A stretch of DNA of 64,000 nt from Phycisphaerales bacterium (GCA_020639115.1 JACKHG010000006.1:1-64000), one strand, 5' to 3'. Counted from the stretch's first letter, positions 38,247-48,329 are shown. Numbers and translations are program-made. The notes: a model not told the origin generated them from the letters alone.

Positions 38247-38897
38247 GTGACCGAGCCACAGGACGGGGGGCTTCAGCGCAAACCCATCATCGGCCTGATG
38301 GGCGGTATCGGTTCCGGCAAGTCCACCGTCGCCGGACTGCTCCGCGAAACCGGGGCAGCCGTCATCGAGTCGGACGCGCTCAACCGCGCCCAGTTGCGCG
38401 AACCCGAAGTGGTCCGCACCCTGGTCGATTGGTGGGGTGAGGGAATACTCGATTCAACGCGAGCGCTGGACAAACAGCGCATCGCGCAGATGATCTTCGC
38501 CGACGACGCCGAACGCCGCCGACTCGAAGCGCTGCTGCATCCGCGCATCGCCGCCGAACGCGAACGGCTCATCGCGAAGTTCCAACAGGATCCCCGCGTC
38601 TGGGCGATCGTGCTGGATACGCCGCTGTTGCTCGAGTCCGGCTTGGACCAACGCTGCAACGCGGTTATCTTCGTCGACGCCGACGAGGCGGTGCGCCGCA
38701 GCCGCGTCGTCGAACAACGCGGCTGGCATGAGGACGACTGGCGCCGTCGAGAAAAATCGCAGAATGCGCTGGACAAAAAGCGAACCAGTGCCGATTATGT
38801 AGTGATCAACAACTCGACGGATCTGGAAGAACTCCGCAACGATGTAAACAAACTGCTCTCCCGGCTCGCAGCAACCAGCCGGAACGAAGCACCCTGA
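38247..38897 (+). CDS. coaE: Dephospho-CoA kinase
   Basis: Last step of coenzyme A synthesis: ATP-dependent phosphorylation of dephospho-CoA at the ribose 3'-OH. P-loop GLMGGIGSGKST, AAVIESDALNRAQ, LLHPRIAAERERLI and VLDTPLLLESGLDQRCNAVI are family-defining. The GTG at 38247 is chosen because GGGGAGG lies eight bases upstream and the 216-residue product matches the usual length. rho follows after 371 bases on the same strand. Confidence 0.93.
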   Translation: MTEPQDGGLQRKPIIGLMGGIGSGKSTVAGLLRETGAAVIESDALNRAQLREPEVVRTLVDWWGEGILDSTRALDKQRIAQMIFADDAERRRLEALLHPRIAAERERLIAKFQQDPRVWAIVLDTPLLLESGLDQRCNAVIFVDADEAVRRSRVVEQRGWHEDDWRRREKSQNALDKKRTSADYVVINNSTDLEELRNDVNKLLSRLAATSRNEAP

Positions 38898-39268
38898 TCC
38901 GCGACGGCCGAAGCGTTTGGCCGCCCGCAAGTTTCACCGGAATTACCCACGAGCGCTCCCGGCGATTCGAAAATGTCAAAGCCCGTCCCCACCACCCGGT
39001 GACCGGGCCCCGCACGACGAATCATCCGAACCCCGTGGACCAGTTGGAGGCTCCGCTCCGCGGAGCAATGCGAAAAACCTGACGCGGCAACCACCGCAAC
39101 ATTCCTGACCAGGTCGGATCACGCCGGCGTGGCACGGGCCAACCGCCCGCCAAGGTCAAAACGGCATCACCAGGACCGGCTGCGGCGCCCACCCCGGCGA
39201 TTCAATACAGGCATCACTCGGATTACCTTGTTACCATAGACGACGCACAACGTCGGGAGGCCACATCG
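38898..39268 (+). other. Gene-free leader region of rho
   Basis: No reading frame or known RNA was recognised. GGGAGG about nine bases before ATG 39269 is a clear ribosome site, and GACG/CGTC forms a small hairpin just upstream. Rho genes are often autoregulated through their leaders; nothing here proves that. Confidence 0.4.
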
Positions 39269-40795
<1,527 letters not shown>

Positions 40796-40814
40796 TCGGG
40801 GGCTGGCGCAATCA

Positions 40815-40839
40815 GAGCCGCGCCCGTAAGGAAGCGGAC
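40815..40839 (+). repeat. 25-base dispersed repeat, copy 2
   Basis: GAGCCGCGCCCGTAAGGAAG followed by CGGAC, 24 of 25 identical to 5271-5295. It lies between the rho stop and the heptamer array. Confidence 0.7.
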
Positions 40840-40860
40840 GGGCGGCGCAGTCGCCCGAAC

Positions 40861-40924
40861 GATGAATGATGAATGCGGAATGATGAATGGGCTCGCCCCG
40901 TTCATCATTCCGCTTTTTTTTTTT
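40861..40924 (+). terminator. Intrinsic terminator of rho formed by heptanucleotide repeats (array copy 5)
   Basis: Units GATGAAT, GATGAAT, GCGGAAT and GATGAAT (reverse orientation of the family) run into GGG. GCGGAATGATGAATGGG (40875-40891) pairs with CCCGTTCATCATTCCGC (40897-40913) over 17 base pairs including one G-T wobble, closing a five-base loop. Eleven T residues follow (40914-40924). The repeat family thus appears twice in opposite orientation and makes the stem. Confidence 0.88.
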
Positions 40925-40936
40925 CGCACCTGCATC

Positions 40937-41290
40937 ATGAACGGCGACAGGCAGGACAGTGCATTGCACCTCGTGGGCCTCGATTTTCTCGCGGCGGTCA
41001 TCGCTCACCCGGGCCTCTCCGCCAAGGTCGTGCTCAACGATCGCGGCGCGATCTTCATCCCCGTGACCGAACAGCACCGTGACCACAAGGTGGAGGCAAT
41101 TTCCTACGCAGACGATTACGCCGGCAACGCCCTGGCTGGCATGATCGCCCCGGGGCGCATCGAGATCCGCAACCATCGTGACTTCAGCCCCGCCGAAGTC
41201 ACCCGCATCATGCGCGTCCTGCTGGCCGATCCCAGACTGGCCCGGATGCGCACCTGGCCCATCCTCTACCAGGGCCGCCCCCTCCCCTGA
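40937..41290 (+). CDS. Hypothetical protein
   Basis: A 117-residue soluble protein beginning MNGDRQDSALHLVGLDFLAA. It contains VVLNDRGAIFIPVTEQH and a helix DFSPAEVTRIMRVLLADPRL. No family recognised. ATG 40937 is only 12 bases after the T-run of the rho terminator and has no obvious ribosome site, so either transcription passes the terminator or a promoter overlaps it. Confidence 0.55.
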   Translation: MNGDRQDSALHLVGLDFLAAVIAHPGLSAKVVLNDRGAIFIPVTEQHRDHKVEAISYADDYAGNALAGMIAPGRIEIRNHRDFSPAEVTRIMRVLLADPRLARMRTWPILYQGRPLP

Positions 41291-41345
41291 AAAGAGCGCA
41301 TATCCAAACCCAACGAAGCATCCCTGACGTCAGTAACGTTGACCC

Positions 41346-41376
41346 ATTCATCATTCCGCATTCATCATTCATCATT
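41346..41376. repeat. Heptanucleotide repeat array, copy 6
   Basis: Units ATTCATC, ATTCCGC, ATTCATC, ATTCATC and a partial ATT. It lies 56 bases after the hypothetical protein and 15 bases before the arsR promoter. Confidence 0.9.
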
Positions 41377-41390
41377 TCCCCCTCCCCGCC

Positions 41391-41418
41391 TTGACCCGCC
41401 GCCCTTACATTCTATAAT
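41391..41418 (+). promoter_or_regulatory. arsR promoter
   Basis: TTGACC (41391-41396), a 16-base spacer and a perfect TATAAT (41413-41418). Initiation near 41425 would leave only about six bases before ATG 41431, so the arsR message may be almost leaderless. The region probably also holds the ArsR operator. Confidence 0.75.
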
Positions 41419-41430
41419 GGCCATGAAGCC

Positions 41431-41760
41431 ATGAAAGCCCGCAACCTCCAGTCCCGCAAACGCTACGCCGCCCGCGCCGCCATCGCCAAGGCCCTCGCCC
41501 ACCCCTCGCGCCTCATGATCCTCGACGCCCTCGAGGCCGGCGAACGCTGCGTCTGCGAACTCACCGACCTCGTCGGCGCCGACCAGTCCACCGTCTCCAA
41601 GCACCTCGCCGTCCTCAAGCAGGCCGGACTCGTCGCAGACCGCAAGGAGGGCGTGATGTCCTTCTACCGCGTCAAGGTGTGCTGCCTCGCCGGCTTCTGG
41701 AAGTGCATCGAAACCGTGCTGACCGAAAACCTCAAGGCCCACCAGGAGGCCCTTGGCTGA
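41431..41760 (+). CDS. arsR: ArsR-family metalloregulator
   Basis: A 109-residue winged-helix repressor. The DNA-reading helix is in LVGADQSTVSKHLAVLKQAG. The metal-sensing ERCVCEL (Cys40, Cys42) is the classic As(III)/Sb(III) site of ArsR, and further cysteines occur near the C-terminus (VCCLAGFWKC). It heads the arsenic locus and is expected to release the promoter on binding trivalent arsenic, including possibly organoarsenicals. Confidence 0.93.
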   Translation: MKARNLQSRKRYAARAAIAKALAHPSRLMILDALEAGERCVCELTDLVGADQSTVSKHLAVLKQAGLVADRKEGVMSFYRVKVCCLAGFWKCIETVLTENLKAHQEALG

Positions 41761-41866
41761 CCACCCCTCCGCCACCCGCCGCGCTTCGCGCAGCGACGTT
41801 ACATGGCGAAATGGGCATATAGGAATAGGACGCCGCCACCCGCAAACCATCGGAAAACCCAAACCC

Positions 41867-43210
41867 ATGGATCGCAAGCAACTCAAAATCCTCGCCGCCA
41901 TCCTCACCGTCTTCCTCGTGGCTTACCTCCTGCCCCTCGCGAACCCCAAAGTCACCGCCGCCATCCTCGAAGCGTTCAAACTCCTCCAATGGTACGCCCG
42001 CAACCATACCCTCGCCTGCGTCGTGCCCGCACTCTTCATCGCCGGCGGCATCATCACCTTCCTGTCGCCCGCGACGGTCATGCGCTACCTCGGCCCGAAA
42101 TCCAACAAGCTCGCCGCCTACAGCGTCGCCTCCGTCGCCGGCACCGTCCTCGCCGTCTGCTCCTGCAGCGTGCTCCCCATGTTCGCCGGCATCTGGCAGA
42201 TGGGCGCCGGACTCGGACCCGCATCCGCGTTCCTCTACTCCGGACCCGCCATCAACATCCTGGCGATTTTCCTCACCGCCCGCGTCCTCGGCTTCGACAT
42301 CGGCCTGTGGCGCGCCGCCGGCGCCGTGCTCTTCGCGTTCCTCGTCGGACTGGGCATGGCGAGGATCTTCCGCCGCGAGGAGCGCGCTCGCGTGGCGGCA
42401 GCCGCCGTACTGCCCGATCCGCCGCCGGGCGGACGTCGCGGCTGGCAAAGCGGCCTGCTCCTCGCCGCCATGATCGGCTTCCTCGTCTTCTCCGACTGGT
42501 ACAACCCCGGCAACGCCATTGTCACCCGCACCGACGGCACGCGCGTCCGCGGCGTCATCCTCCAGGAGATGCGCGTCGAGGTCATGATCCAGGTGCAGGA
42601 AAGCACCGACGGCCTGCGCGCCGGCGACCGCCTGACGCTGCCCAAGACGCAGATCGCCGACATCGCCGAGGCGACCAGTTGGGTCATCACGGTGCACCAC
42701 GTCCGCTGGTGGCTCGCGGGCCTCTGCGGCCTCGCCCTCGCCGCCATGGTCTGGCGCTGGGTGACCCGCGACGAGTTCGGGCAGTGGATGCACCACACCT
42801 GGGATTTCACCAAGCTGCTCGTGCCCCTGCTCTTCGGCGGCGTGTTCGTCGTCGGCTTCATCTCGGCGCTGCTGCCCGACAAGCAGATCGGTGCGCTCGT
42901 CGGCGACAACAGCCTCCGCGCCAACGTCGTCGGGTCGATGGTGGGGGCGCTCTTCTACTTCGCCACCCTCACGGAGGTCCCGATCACCCAGGCGCTGATC
43001 GAGCACGGCATGGCTCCCGGTCCCGCACTCGCGCTGCTCCTCGCCGGCCCGGCCCTCTCGTTGCCCAACATGATCGTCCTCATCAAGGTGATGGGGGCCC
43101 GCAAGACCGCGGCCTTCAGCCTCCTGATCGTCGTGGCCGCCACCATCGTCGGACTGACCTACGGCGCAACGCACGGCGGGGGCGCGGCGCCCGTCGCCGC
43201 GCTGCCCTGA
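41867..43210 (+). CDS. DUF318/ArsP-type permease
   Basis: A 447-residue membrane permease of the DUF318 (ArsP_1) family with about ten membrane segments. The conserved motif TVLAVCSCSVLPMFAGIW carries a Cys pair; the second half repeats the topology (GALFYFATLTEVPITQALIE). A soluble insert of about 60 residues in the middle (VTRTDGTRVRGVILQEMRVE) divides the two halves. ArsP proteins export trivalent organoarsenicals such as MAs(III) and Rox(III). ATG 41867 is preferred. The gene follows arsR and precedes arsE-, arsF- and arsG-like genes. Confidence 0.85.
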   Translation: MDRKQLKILAAILTVFLVAYLLPLANPKVTAAILEAFKLLQWYARNHTLACVVPALFIAGGIITFLSPATVMRYLGPKSNKLAAYSVASVAGTVLAVCSCSVLPMFAGIWQMGAGLGPASAFLYSGPAINILAIFLTARVLGFDIGLWRAAGAVLFAFLVGLGMARIFRREERARVAAAAVLPDPPPGGRRGWQSGLLLAAMIGFLVFSDWYNPGNAIVTRTDGTRVRGVILQEMRVEVMIQVQESTDGLRAGDRLTLPKTQIADIAEATSWVITVHHVRWWLAGLCGLALAAMVWRWVTRDEFGQWMHHTWDFTKLLVPLLFGGVFVVGFISALLPDKQIGALVGDNSLRANVVGSMVGALFYFATLTEVPITQALIEHGMAPGPALALLLAGPALSLPNMIVLIKVMGARKTAAFSLLIVVAATIVGLTYGATHGGGAAPVAALP

Positions 43211-43242
43211 ACCACGGACCCCGAAACCGGAGCATACTGACC

Positions 43243-43473
43243 ATGAAAATCGAAGTGCTGGGCACCGGATGCCCCAAATGCAACCAGCTCGAACAGACCG
43301 CCAAGGCAGCCGCCGACCGGCTCGGCCTCACCTATGAACTCGTCCACGTCAAGGACATCAACGAGATCGTCCGCCGCGGCGTCATGCTCACGCCGGCGCT
43401 GGCCGTCGACGGACAGGTGAAAGTCTCGGGCCAAGTGCCCAGCATCGACGAAATCTCCAAGCTGCTCGTCTGA
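43243..43473 (+). CDS. Small thioredoxin-family protein (ArsE-like)
   Basis: A 76-residue redox protein with the active-site CPKC at residues 10-13 (VLGTGCPKC) and the cis-Pro loop MLTPALAVDG. In arsEFG loci this type of small thioredoxin is ArsE. It acts with ArsF in reducing nitroaromatic arsenicals in the described Shewanella system. Gene order here matches. Confidence 0.82.
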   Translation: MKIEVLGTGCPKCNQLEQTAKAAADRLGLTYELVHVKDINEIVRRGVMLTPALAVDGQVKVSGQVPSIDEISKLLV

Positions 43474-43483
43474 TGGGAATGCC

Positions 43484-44062
43484 ATGAAAACGAAATCGAT
43501 CGTCACCCCTCTACTGCTCCTCTTCGTCATCGGCAGCGTTGCGTACCTCGTCGTCGACGAGACCCGCAGCCGCGAAACCACGCCTGCGGTCGCCTCTCCG
43601 GGCGTCGCGGACGCTTCGACCTCCGCTGCGCAAACCCGTGTCGCGCCAACCGCGGAATCCACGTCCGTTGACGCGGGCGCAGGCACCTCCGGCCTGGCAG
43701 ATGCCTCCGCACCGGCGCCCGAACCGCGCCACACCACCATCGCCTACTACTTCCACAGCACCCAACGCTGCAAGACCTGCCTCGCCATCGAACGGCAGGC
43801 CCACGACGCCCTCGCCGACGCGTTCGCCGCCGAACTCGCCAGCGGCGCGCTCGAATGGCACGCGGTCAACACCGACGAACCCGCCAACGAACACTTCGTC
43901 GACGACTACGCGCTGGTCGCAAGCTCCCTCGTCCTCGTCGATCGCCAGGACGACGCCGACGCGTCGTGGATCAACCTCGACAAGGTCTGGGACCTCGTGC
44001 ACGACGAGCCGGCCTTCGCCCGCTACGTCGTCAACAACACGCGCCTCTACCTGGAGCCCTGA
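43484..44062 (+). CDS. ArsF-like subunit (nitrophenyl-arsenical reductase family)
   Basis: A 192-residue protein with a signal anchor (VTPLLLLFVIGSVAYLVV), a low-complexity linker, and a C-terminal domain beginning IAYYFHSTQRCKTCLAIERQ with a CKTC pair. This matches the ArsF family (nitrophenyl compound nitroreductase subunit). The domain is probably periplasmic or membrane-proximal. It lies 10 bases after the ArsE-like gene and two bases before the ArsG-like gene. Confidence 0.78.
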   Translation: MKTKSIVTPLLLLFVIGSVAYLVVDETRSRETTPAVASPGVADASTSAAQTRVAPTAESTSVDAGAGTSGLADASAPAPEPRHTTIAYYFHSTQRCKTCLAIERQAHDALADAFAAELASGALEWHAVNTDEPANEHFVDDYALVASSLVLVDRQDDADASWINLDKVWDLVHDEPAFARYVVNNTRLYLEP

Positions 44063-44064
44063 GC

Positions 44065-44757
44065 GTGACCGGCGACGCCCTCATCGTGATCGCAACAGCC
44101 GCGTGGCTGGGCATCCTCACGTCCATCAGCCCCTGCCCGCTGGCGACCAACATCGCAGCCGTCTCCTTCATCGCCCGACGCGTCGACCGCCCACGCTCCG
44201 CACTCACCACCGGCATCCTCTACGCCGTCGGCCGCAGCCTCGTCTACGTGTCCCTCGCGGCGCTGCTGGTTACCAGCGTGCTGGCTGCACCGACCGTCTC
44301 CCACTGGCTGCAGAAGTACATGAACAAGCTGCTCGGCCCCGTGCTCATCCTGGTGGGAATGGTGCTGCTCGGCCTGATCGCGCTGCCCACCGGACGCGGC
44401 GGATGGACCACCCGCGCCAGCCAGGGCGTGCAGAACTGGGGCGTGTGGTCCGGCCTGGCCCTCGGTGTGGTTTTCGCCCTATCCTTCTGCCCGTCGTCAG
44501 CCGCTCTGTTCTTCGGCAGCCTGATTCCCCTCGCCGTCAAGGCCGAGTCAGCCGTCACCCTGCCGCTCGTCTACGGCGCCGGAACCGCGCTGCCCGTGCT
44601 CGCCTTCGCCGTCCTGATCGCCTTCGGCACCCAGGCCGTCGGCAAGGCGTTCCACCGCATCGAGCTCTTCGAACGCTGGGCCCGCCGCGTGACCGGAGTC
44701 CTCTTCATCGCCGTAGGCATCTACTTCACCCTGCGCTTCATCTTCCGCCTAACGTGA
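44065..44757 (+). CDS. ArsG-like aromatic arsenical efflux permease
   Basis: A 230-residue membrane protein of the LysE/DsbD-like fold with six or so segments. The motif LTSISPCPLATNIAAVSFIA and its second-half counterpart FALSFCPSSAALFFGSLIPL each carry the Cys-Pro of this family. ArsG exports aminoaromatic arsenicals produced by ArsEF. GTG 44065 follows the previous stop by two bases. The gene is followed at once by a CACTTTCC-type repeat. Confidence 0.8.
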   Translation: MTGDALIVIATAAWLGILTSISPCPLATNIAAVSFIARRVDRPRSALTTGILYAVGRSLVYVSLAALLVTSVLAAPTVSHWLQKYMNKLLGPVLILVGMVLLGLIALPTGRGGWTTRASQGVQNWGVWSGLALGVVFALSFCPSSAALFFGSLIPLAVKAESAVTLPLVYGAGTALPVLAFAVLIAFGTQAVGKAFHRIELFERWARRVTGVLFIAVGIYFTLRFIFRLT

Positions 44758-44762
44758 TCTTA

Positions 44763-44800
44763 TCACTTTCCCACCTTCGCACTTTCTCACCTTCTCACCG
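44763..44800. repeat. ACTTTCCCAC-type repeat, copy 2
   Basis: ATCACTTTCCCACCTTCGCA then CTTTCTCACCTTCTCACCG. Same family as 24888-24921; it starts six bases after the arsG-like stop and ends before the putative -10 of the ACR3 gene. Confidence 0.7.
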
Positions 44801-44809
44801 ACTCTGTAG

Positions 44810-44815
44810 TACACT
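44810..44815 (+). promoter_or_regulatory. Putative -10 box for the ACR3 gene
   Basis: TACACT followed by CCGCGC, identical over 12 bases to the box before pyrC (11675). It lies 34 bases before ATG 44849. Confidence 0.35.
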
Positions 44816-44848
44816 CCGCGCAACAGCCAACCCCCGGAGCCCTCAGTC

Positions 44849-45940
44849 ATGAGCAGCGGACCGAACGTGCAGTGCGCGAATGCCGGCGCCGACCATCCGC
44901 GCCACCTGTCGTTCCTCGATCGCTTCCTGACGCTCTGGATCTTCCTCGCCATGGGGCTCGGCGTCGCGCTCGGTCACTTCATACCCGGCATCGAGGCCTT
45001 CCTCGACCGCTTCTCCGTCGGCACGACCAACGTGCCCATCGCGATCGGCCTCGTCCTCATGATGTATCCGCCGCTCGCCAAGGTGCGCTACGAGGAACTC
45101 GCCGACGTCTTCCGCGACGTCCGCGTGCTCACCCTCTCGCTCGTGCAGAACTGGATCATCGGCCCGCTGCTCATGTTCGCCCTCGCCGTGCTGCTGCTCC
45201 GCGGCTATCCCGATTACATGGTCGGCCTCATCCTCATCGGCCTGGCCCGCTGCATCGCCATGGTCATCGTCTGGAACGATCTCGCCGACGGCGACCGCGA
45301 ATACGCAGCCGGTCTCGTCGCGTTCAATTCGATCTTTCAGATCCTCTTCTTCTCCGTCTACGCCTGGCTCTTCATCACCGTTTTGCCGCCTTTGATCGGA
45401 CTGCAGGGCGCGGTTGTGAACATCACCATCGGCCAGATCGCCTGGAGCGTGCTCATCTACCTGGGCATCCCGTTCTTCGCCGGCATGCTCACCCGCTTCA
45501 TCCTGGTGGGCCGCAAGGGCCGGGACTGGTACGAGTCGCGTTTCGTGCCGCGTATCTCGCCGATCACGCTCGTTGCGCTGCTCTTCACCATCGTCGTGAT
45601 GTTCTCGTTCAAGGGCGATCGCATCGTGCAGTTGCCCCTCGACGTGCTGCGCATCGCGCTGCCGCTGTGCATCTACTTCATTGTGATGTTCGTGGTGTCG
45701 TTCTGGATGGGTAAGCGGCTGGGGGCCGACTACGGCAAGACCGCGACGATCGCCTTCACCGCGGCGAGCAACAACTTCGAACTCGCCATCGCCGTGGCCA
45801 TCGCGGTCTTCGGCCTCTCCAGCGGCCAGGCCTTCGCAGCTGTCATCGGCCCCCTGGTCGAAGTGCCCGTCCTCATCGCCCTCGTCAACGTCGCCCGCCG
45901 CTGGCGCTGGCCGGCTCCGGTCCGGACGAGCGCGCGGTGA
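44849..45940 (+). CDS. ACR3-family arsenite efflux transporter
   Basis: A 363-residue ten-segment antiporter exporting As(OH)3. The essential Cys (about residue 135) sits in GLARCIAMVIVWNDLADGDR, and the conserved FTAASNNFELAIAVAIAVFG with its Glu is present. The length is typical of bacterial ACR3. It completes the ars cluster with a separate promoter-like box. Confidence 0.95.
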   Translation: MSSGPNVQCANAGADHPRHLSFLDRFLTLWIFLAMGLGVALGHFIPGIEAFLDRFSVGTTNVPIAIGLVLMMYPPLAKVRYEELADVFRDVRVLTLSLVQNWIIGPLLMFALAVLLLRGYPDYMVGLILIGLARCIAMVIVWNDLADGDREYAAGLVAFNSIFQILFFSVYAWLFITVLPPLIGLQGAVVNITIGQIAWSVLIYLGIPFFAGMLTRFILVGRKGRDWYESRFVPRISPITLVALLFTIVVMFSFKGDRIVQLPLDVLRIALPLCIYFIVMFVVSFWMGKRLGADYGKTATIAFTAASNNFELAIAVAIAVFGLSSGQAFAAVIGPLVEVPVLIALVNVARRWRWPAPVRTSAR

Positions 45941-46099
45941 CGCGCTCCAGGTACTCATCCGCGTCCGTGAACCATGATATCGATCAGCTTGCCGCGGAAT
46001 GGGCAAGGCTTCTGTCGCCTGCCTCGAAGATGGGCAACGGCGCCATCCAGCGCAAGCGTCTCGCTCGTTCTTGCGGGGCGGCGTTTCGCCTTCGCCCAC

Positions 46100-46121
46100 A
46101 TCTTGATGCAATCTTGATGCT
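46100..46121 (+). promoter_or_regulatory. 11-base direct repeats, possible KdpE operator
   Basis: ATCTTGATGCA and ATCTTGATGCT are adjacent (10 of 11 identical), the spacing bound by OmpR/PhoB-type regulators. They lie 67 bases before the first gene of the kdp region. TTGACC follows at 46135, but no good -10 was found. Confidence 0.45.
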
Positions 46122-46187
46122 CGCCCGGGCGGAATTGACCTCGTCTTGACGTGCAGCGTCGTAGATTGTCACCGAAGGCGTTGCGCG

Positions 46188-46508
46188 ATGTGGCAAATCC
46201 TGGCAATCCTGTTCGGCGGGTATGGGTTCATCCTGTCGAGCTATGCCTGGGTTTGGGTCATCGTTGCGTGGATGCCGCGAGTTGGGGTTGCGGAGCGGAT
46301 GGGCCGTGTCGGCAGGGCGGACGTGAAGGCAGTGGTCGGTGTGTCGCTCGCGTGGACGATTCTCTGGGCCGTGGCGGTCATCGCCGAGACGGGTGTTTGG
46401 CCGGCTGGTGCGCAGGAGCAGTACGTGATGTGGTGGGCAATGCTGTTGTTGGGCGTGGCATGTTTCGGTGTTCTCGCCGCCTTTGTCTGGTTCTGTGACC
46501 GTGTCTGA
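46188..46508 (+). CDS. Small membrane protein preceding kdpF
   Basis: A 106-residue protein with three hydrophobic segments (MWQILAILFGGYGFILSSYA, then AVVGVSLAWTILWAVAVIAE and MLLLGVACFGVLAAFVWF). Codon choice favours G-ending codons, as in the kdp genes that follow. It ends 15 bases before kdpF and is probably the first gene of the kdp operon. No family recognised. Confidence 0.6.
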   Translation: MWQILAILFGGYGFILSSYAWVWVIVAWMPRVGVAERMGRVGRADVKAVVGVSLAWTILWAVAVIAETGVWPAGAQEQYVMWWAMLLLGVACFGVLAAFVWFCDRV

Positions 46509-46523
46509 CTGCAGGTGCCGTTC

Positions 46524-46604
46524 ATGAATGTGGCGATCATAATCGTGGCGGTGCTGTCATTGGGTTACCTCATCTACGCCATGCTGCGTCCGGAGCGGTT
46601 CTAG
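46524..46604 (+). CDS. kdpF: KdpF
   Basis: A 26-residue peptide, MNVAIIIVAVLSLGYLIYAM followed by LRPERF. One membrane helix plus the C-terminal YLxYAxLxPERF pattern is the KdpF signature. It stabilises the KdpABC complex and ends 17 bases before kdpA. Confidence 0.92.
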   Translation: MNVAIIIVAVLSLGYLIYAMLRPERF

Positions 46605-46621
46605 GCCAGCGCAAGACTTCC

Positions 46622-48304
46622 GTGGATCGTGTACCAATGCTGGAAATATCCAGTCCCATGCTGGTCATCGGTCTGAGCCTCGGCTTGGCGTGGCCGCTGG
46701 GTGCGTACATGCGCTGGGCGATGGATCCGAGCGAGTCGGGTCCGCGCCGCGCGGCCTATGAGGCGCTCTGCACGCGGCTGCTGGGCAGCCCGGCATCAAG
46801 CCCGCAGAATTGGAAGCGATACGCGGGCTCGATGCTCCTGTTCAACCTGGTGATGTACCTGCTCGTCTTCGCGATTCTCACGACGCAGGGCGTTCACCCG
46901 CTGAACCCGGATGCGAAGGCCGCCCTGGAACCGTCGCTGGCGTTCAACACCGCGGCTAGCTTCACGAGCAACACGAATCTGCAGCATTACTCCGGCGAAG
47001 TGTCGCTGAGCTACTTCTCGCAGTTGTTCGGGCTCATGTGGCTGCAGTTCGTTTCGGCAGCCACCGGGATCGCCGCGGTGACGGCGCTGTGCCGTGGACT
47101 GTCCGGACGCACGCTCCTGGGTAATTTCTACCAGGACCTCTGGCGCGCGACGGGGTTGGTCCTGCTTCCGCTGTCGCTCATCGTGGCGGTGCTGCTGATC
47201 CTTGCGGGCACGCCCATGACACTGGATGGCGCCGCCGTCGCAACGACGCTCGAAGGTGTCACCCAGACAATCGCCCGTGGGCCGGTCGCAGCAATGGTCA
47301 CGATCAAGCAGCTCGGGACCAACGGCGGCGGTTACTTCGGGCCAAACTGCACCCATCCCTTCGAGAATCCCGGCTTCTGGTCGAACATCATCTGCACGGT
47401 GGCCATCGTGCTCATTCCGATGGCCACGGTCTGGATGTTCGGGCGCATCACGCAGCGCATGCGCCACGCCGCAGTGATCTTCAGCGTGATGCTCGCGCTG
47501 TACCTCGCCTTTGTTGCTTGCGCCGCCATCACCGAATCGGCCCCGACGGCGGCGTTTGCCGGCCTGCCGGTCGGCGACGCGATGAACCTCGAGGGCAAGG
47601 AGCTGCGTTTCGGCACGACCGCCGGCCCGCTTTGGGCGGTCTCCACGACAGCCACATCCAACGGTTCGGTCAACGCGATGCATGACTCGCTGAATCCGCT
47701 CACCGGACTGCTCCCGATGGCGGGGATGTGGCTGAACGTCATCTTCGGTGGAGTCGGCGTCGGCCTGATCAACATGTTCATCTTCATCATCGTCGCGGTC
47801 TTCATCGCCGGGCTGATGGTGGGACGGACGCCGGAGTACCTTACCCGCAAGATCGAGGCCCGCGAGATGAAACTCGCGGCGATCGCGCTGCTCGCGCACC
47901 CGGTGTTCATCCTCGGCGGCACGGCCCTCTTTGCCTCGACGGCCTGGGGTGCCGGCACGCTCAACAATCCCGGAAGCCACGGACTGAGTGAGATCGTCTA
48001 CGAGTTCAGCTCGGCGGCTGCCAACAACGGGTCGGGCTTCGAAGGGCTTGGCGACAACACGGTGCCGTGGAATATCGCGACCGGCGTCGTGATGCTCCTG
48101 GGGCGGTTCATTCCCATCATCGCACCGCTGGCCATCGTCGGATTCCTCGCCGCGAAGAAGGCAACGCCGGAATCATCCGGCACCTTCCGCGTAGATACGT
48201 GGATGTTCGGAACGGTGCTGACCGCTGTCGTGCTCATTGTGGGCGCGCTGCTGTTTCTGCCACTGGCCGTGCTCGGGCCGGTCGCGGAACACCTCGCTAT
48301 CTGA
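46622..48304 (+). CDS. kdpA: Potassium-transporting ATPase subunit A
   Basis: The potassium channel-like subunit of the KdpFABC P-type pump, 560 residues. The selectivity-filter loops are recognisable: FTSNTNLQHYSGE, GTNGGGYFGPNCTHPFENP, NPLTGLLPMAGMW and AAANNGSGFEGL. GTG 46622 and ATG 46637 are both possible starts. Confidence 0.95.
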   Translation: MDRVPMLEISSPMLVIGLSLGLAWPLGAYMRWAMDPSESGPRRAAYEALCTRLLGSPASSPQNWKRYAGSMLLFNLVMYLLVFAILTTQGVHPLNPDAKAALEPSLAFNTAASFTSNTNLQHYSGEVSLSYFSQLFGLMWLQFVSAATGIAAVTALCRGLSGRTLLGNFYQDLWRATGLVLLPLSLIVAVLLILAGTPMTLDGAAVATTLEGVTQTIARGPVAAMVTIKQLGTNGGGYFGPNCTHPFENPGFWSNIICTVAIVLIPMATVWMFGRITQRMRHAAVIFSVMLALYLAFVACAAITESAPTAAFAGLPVGDAMNLEGKELRFGTTAGPLWAVSTTATSNGSVNAMHDSLNPLTGLLPMAGMWLNVIFGGVGVGLINMFIFIIVAVFIAGLMVGRTPEYLTRKIEAREMKLAAIALLAHPVFILGGTALFASTAWGAGTLNNPGSHGLSEIVYEFSSAAANNGSGFEGLGDNTVPWNIATGVVMLLGRFIPIIAPLAIVGFLAAKKATPESSGTFRVDTWMFGTVLTAVVLIVGALLFLPLAVLGPVAEHLAI

Positions 48305-48329
48305 GTTGACGGCCGGAGTCTTGATCATC

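Noticed and set aside
38065..38250. 61-codon frame ending in GTGA overlap with coaE
   Set aside because: Arg/Ser-rich composition, no ribosome site, and it looks like an out-of-frame artefact in a leader.
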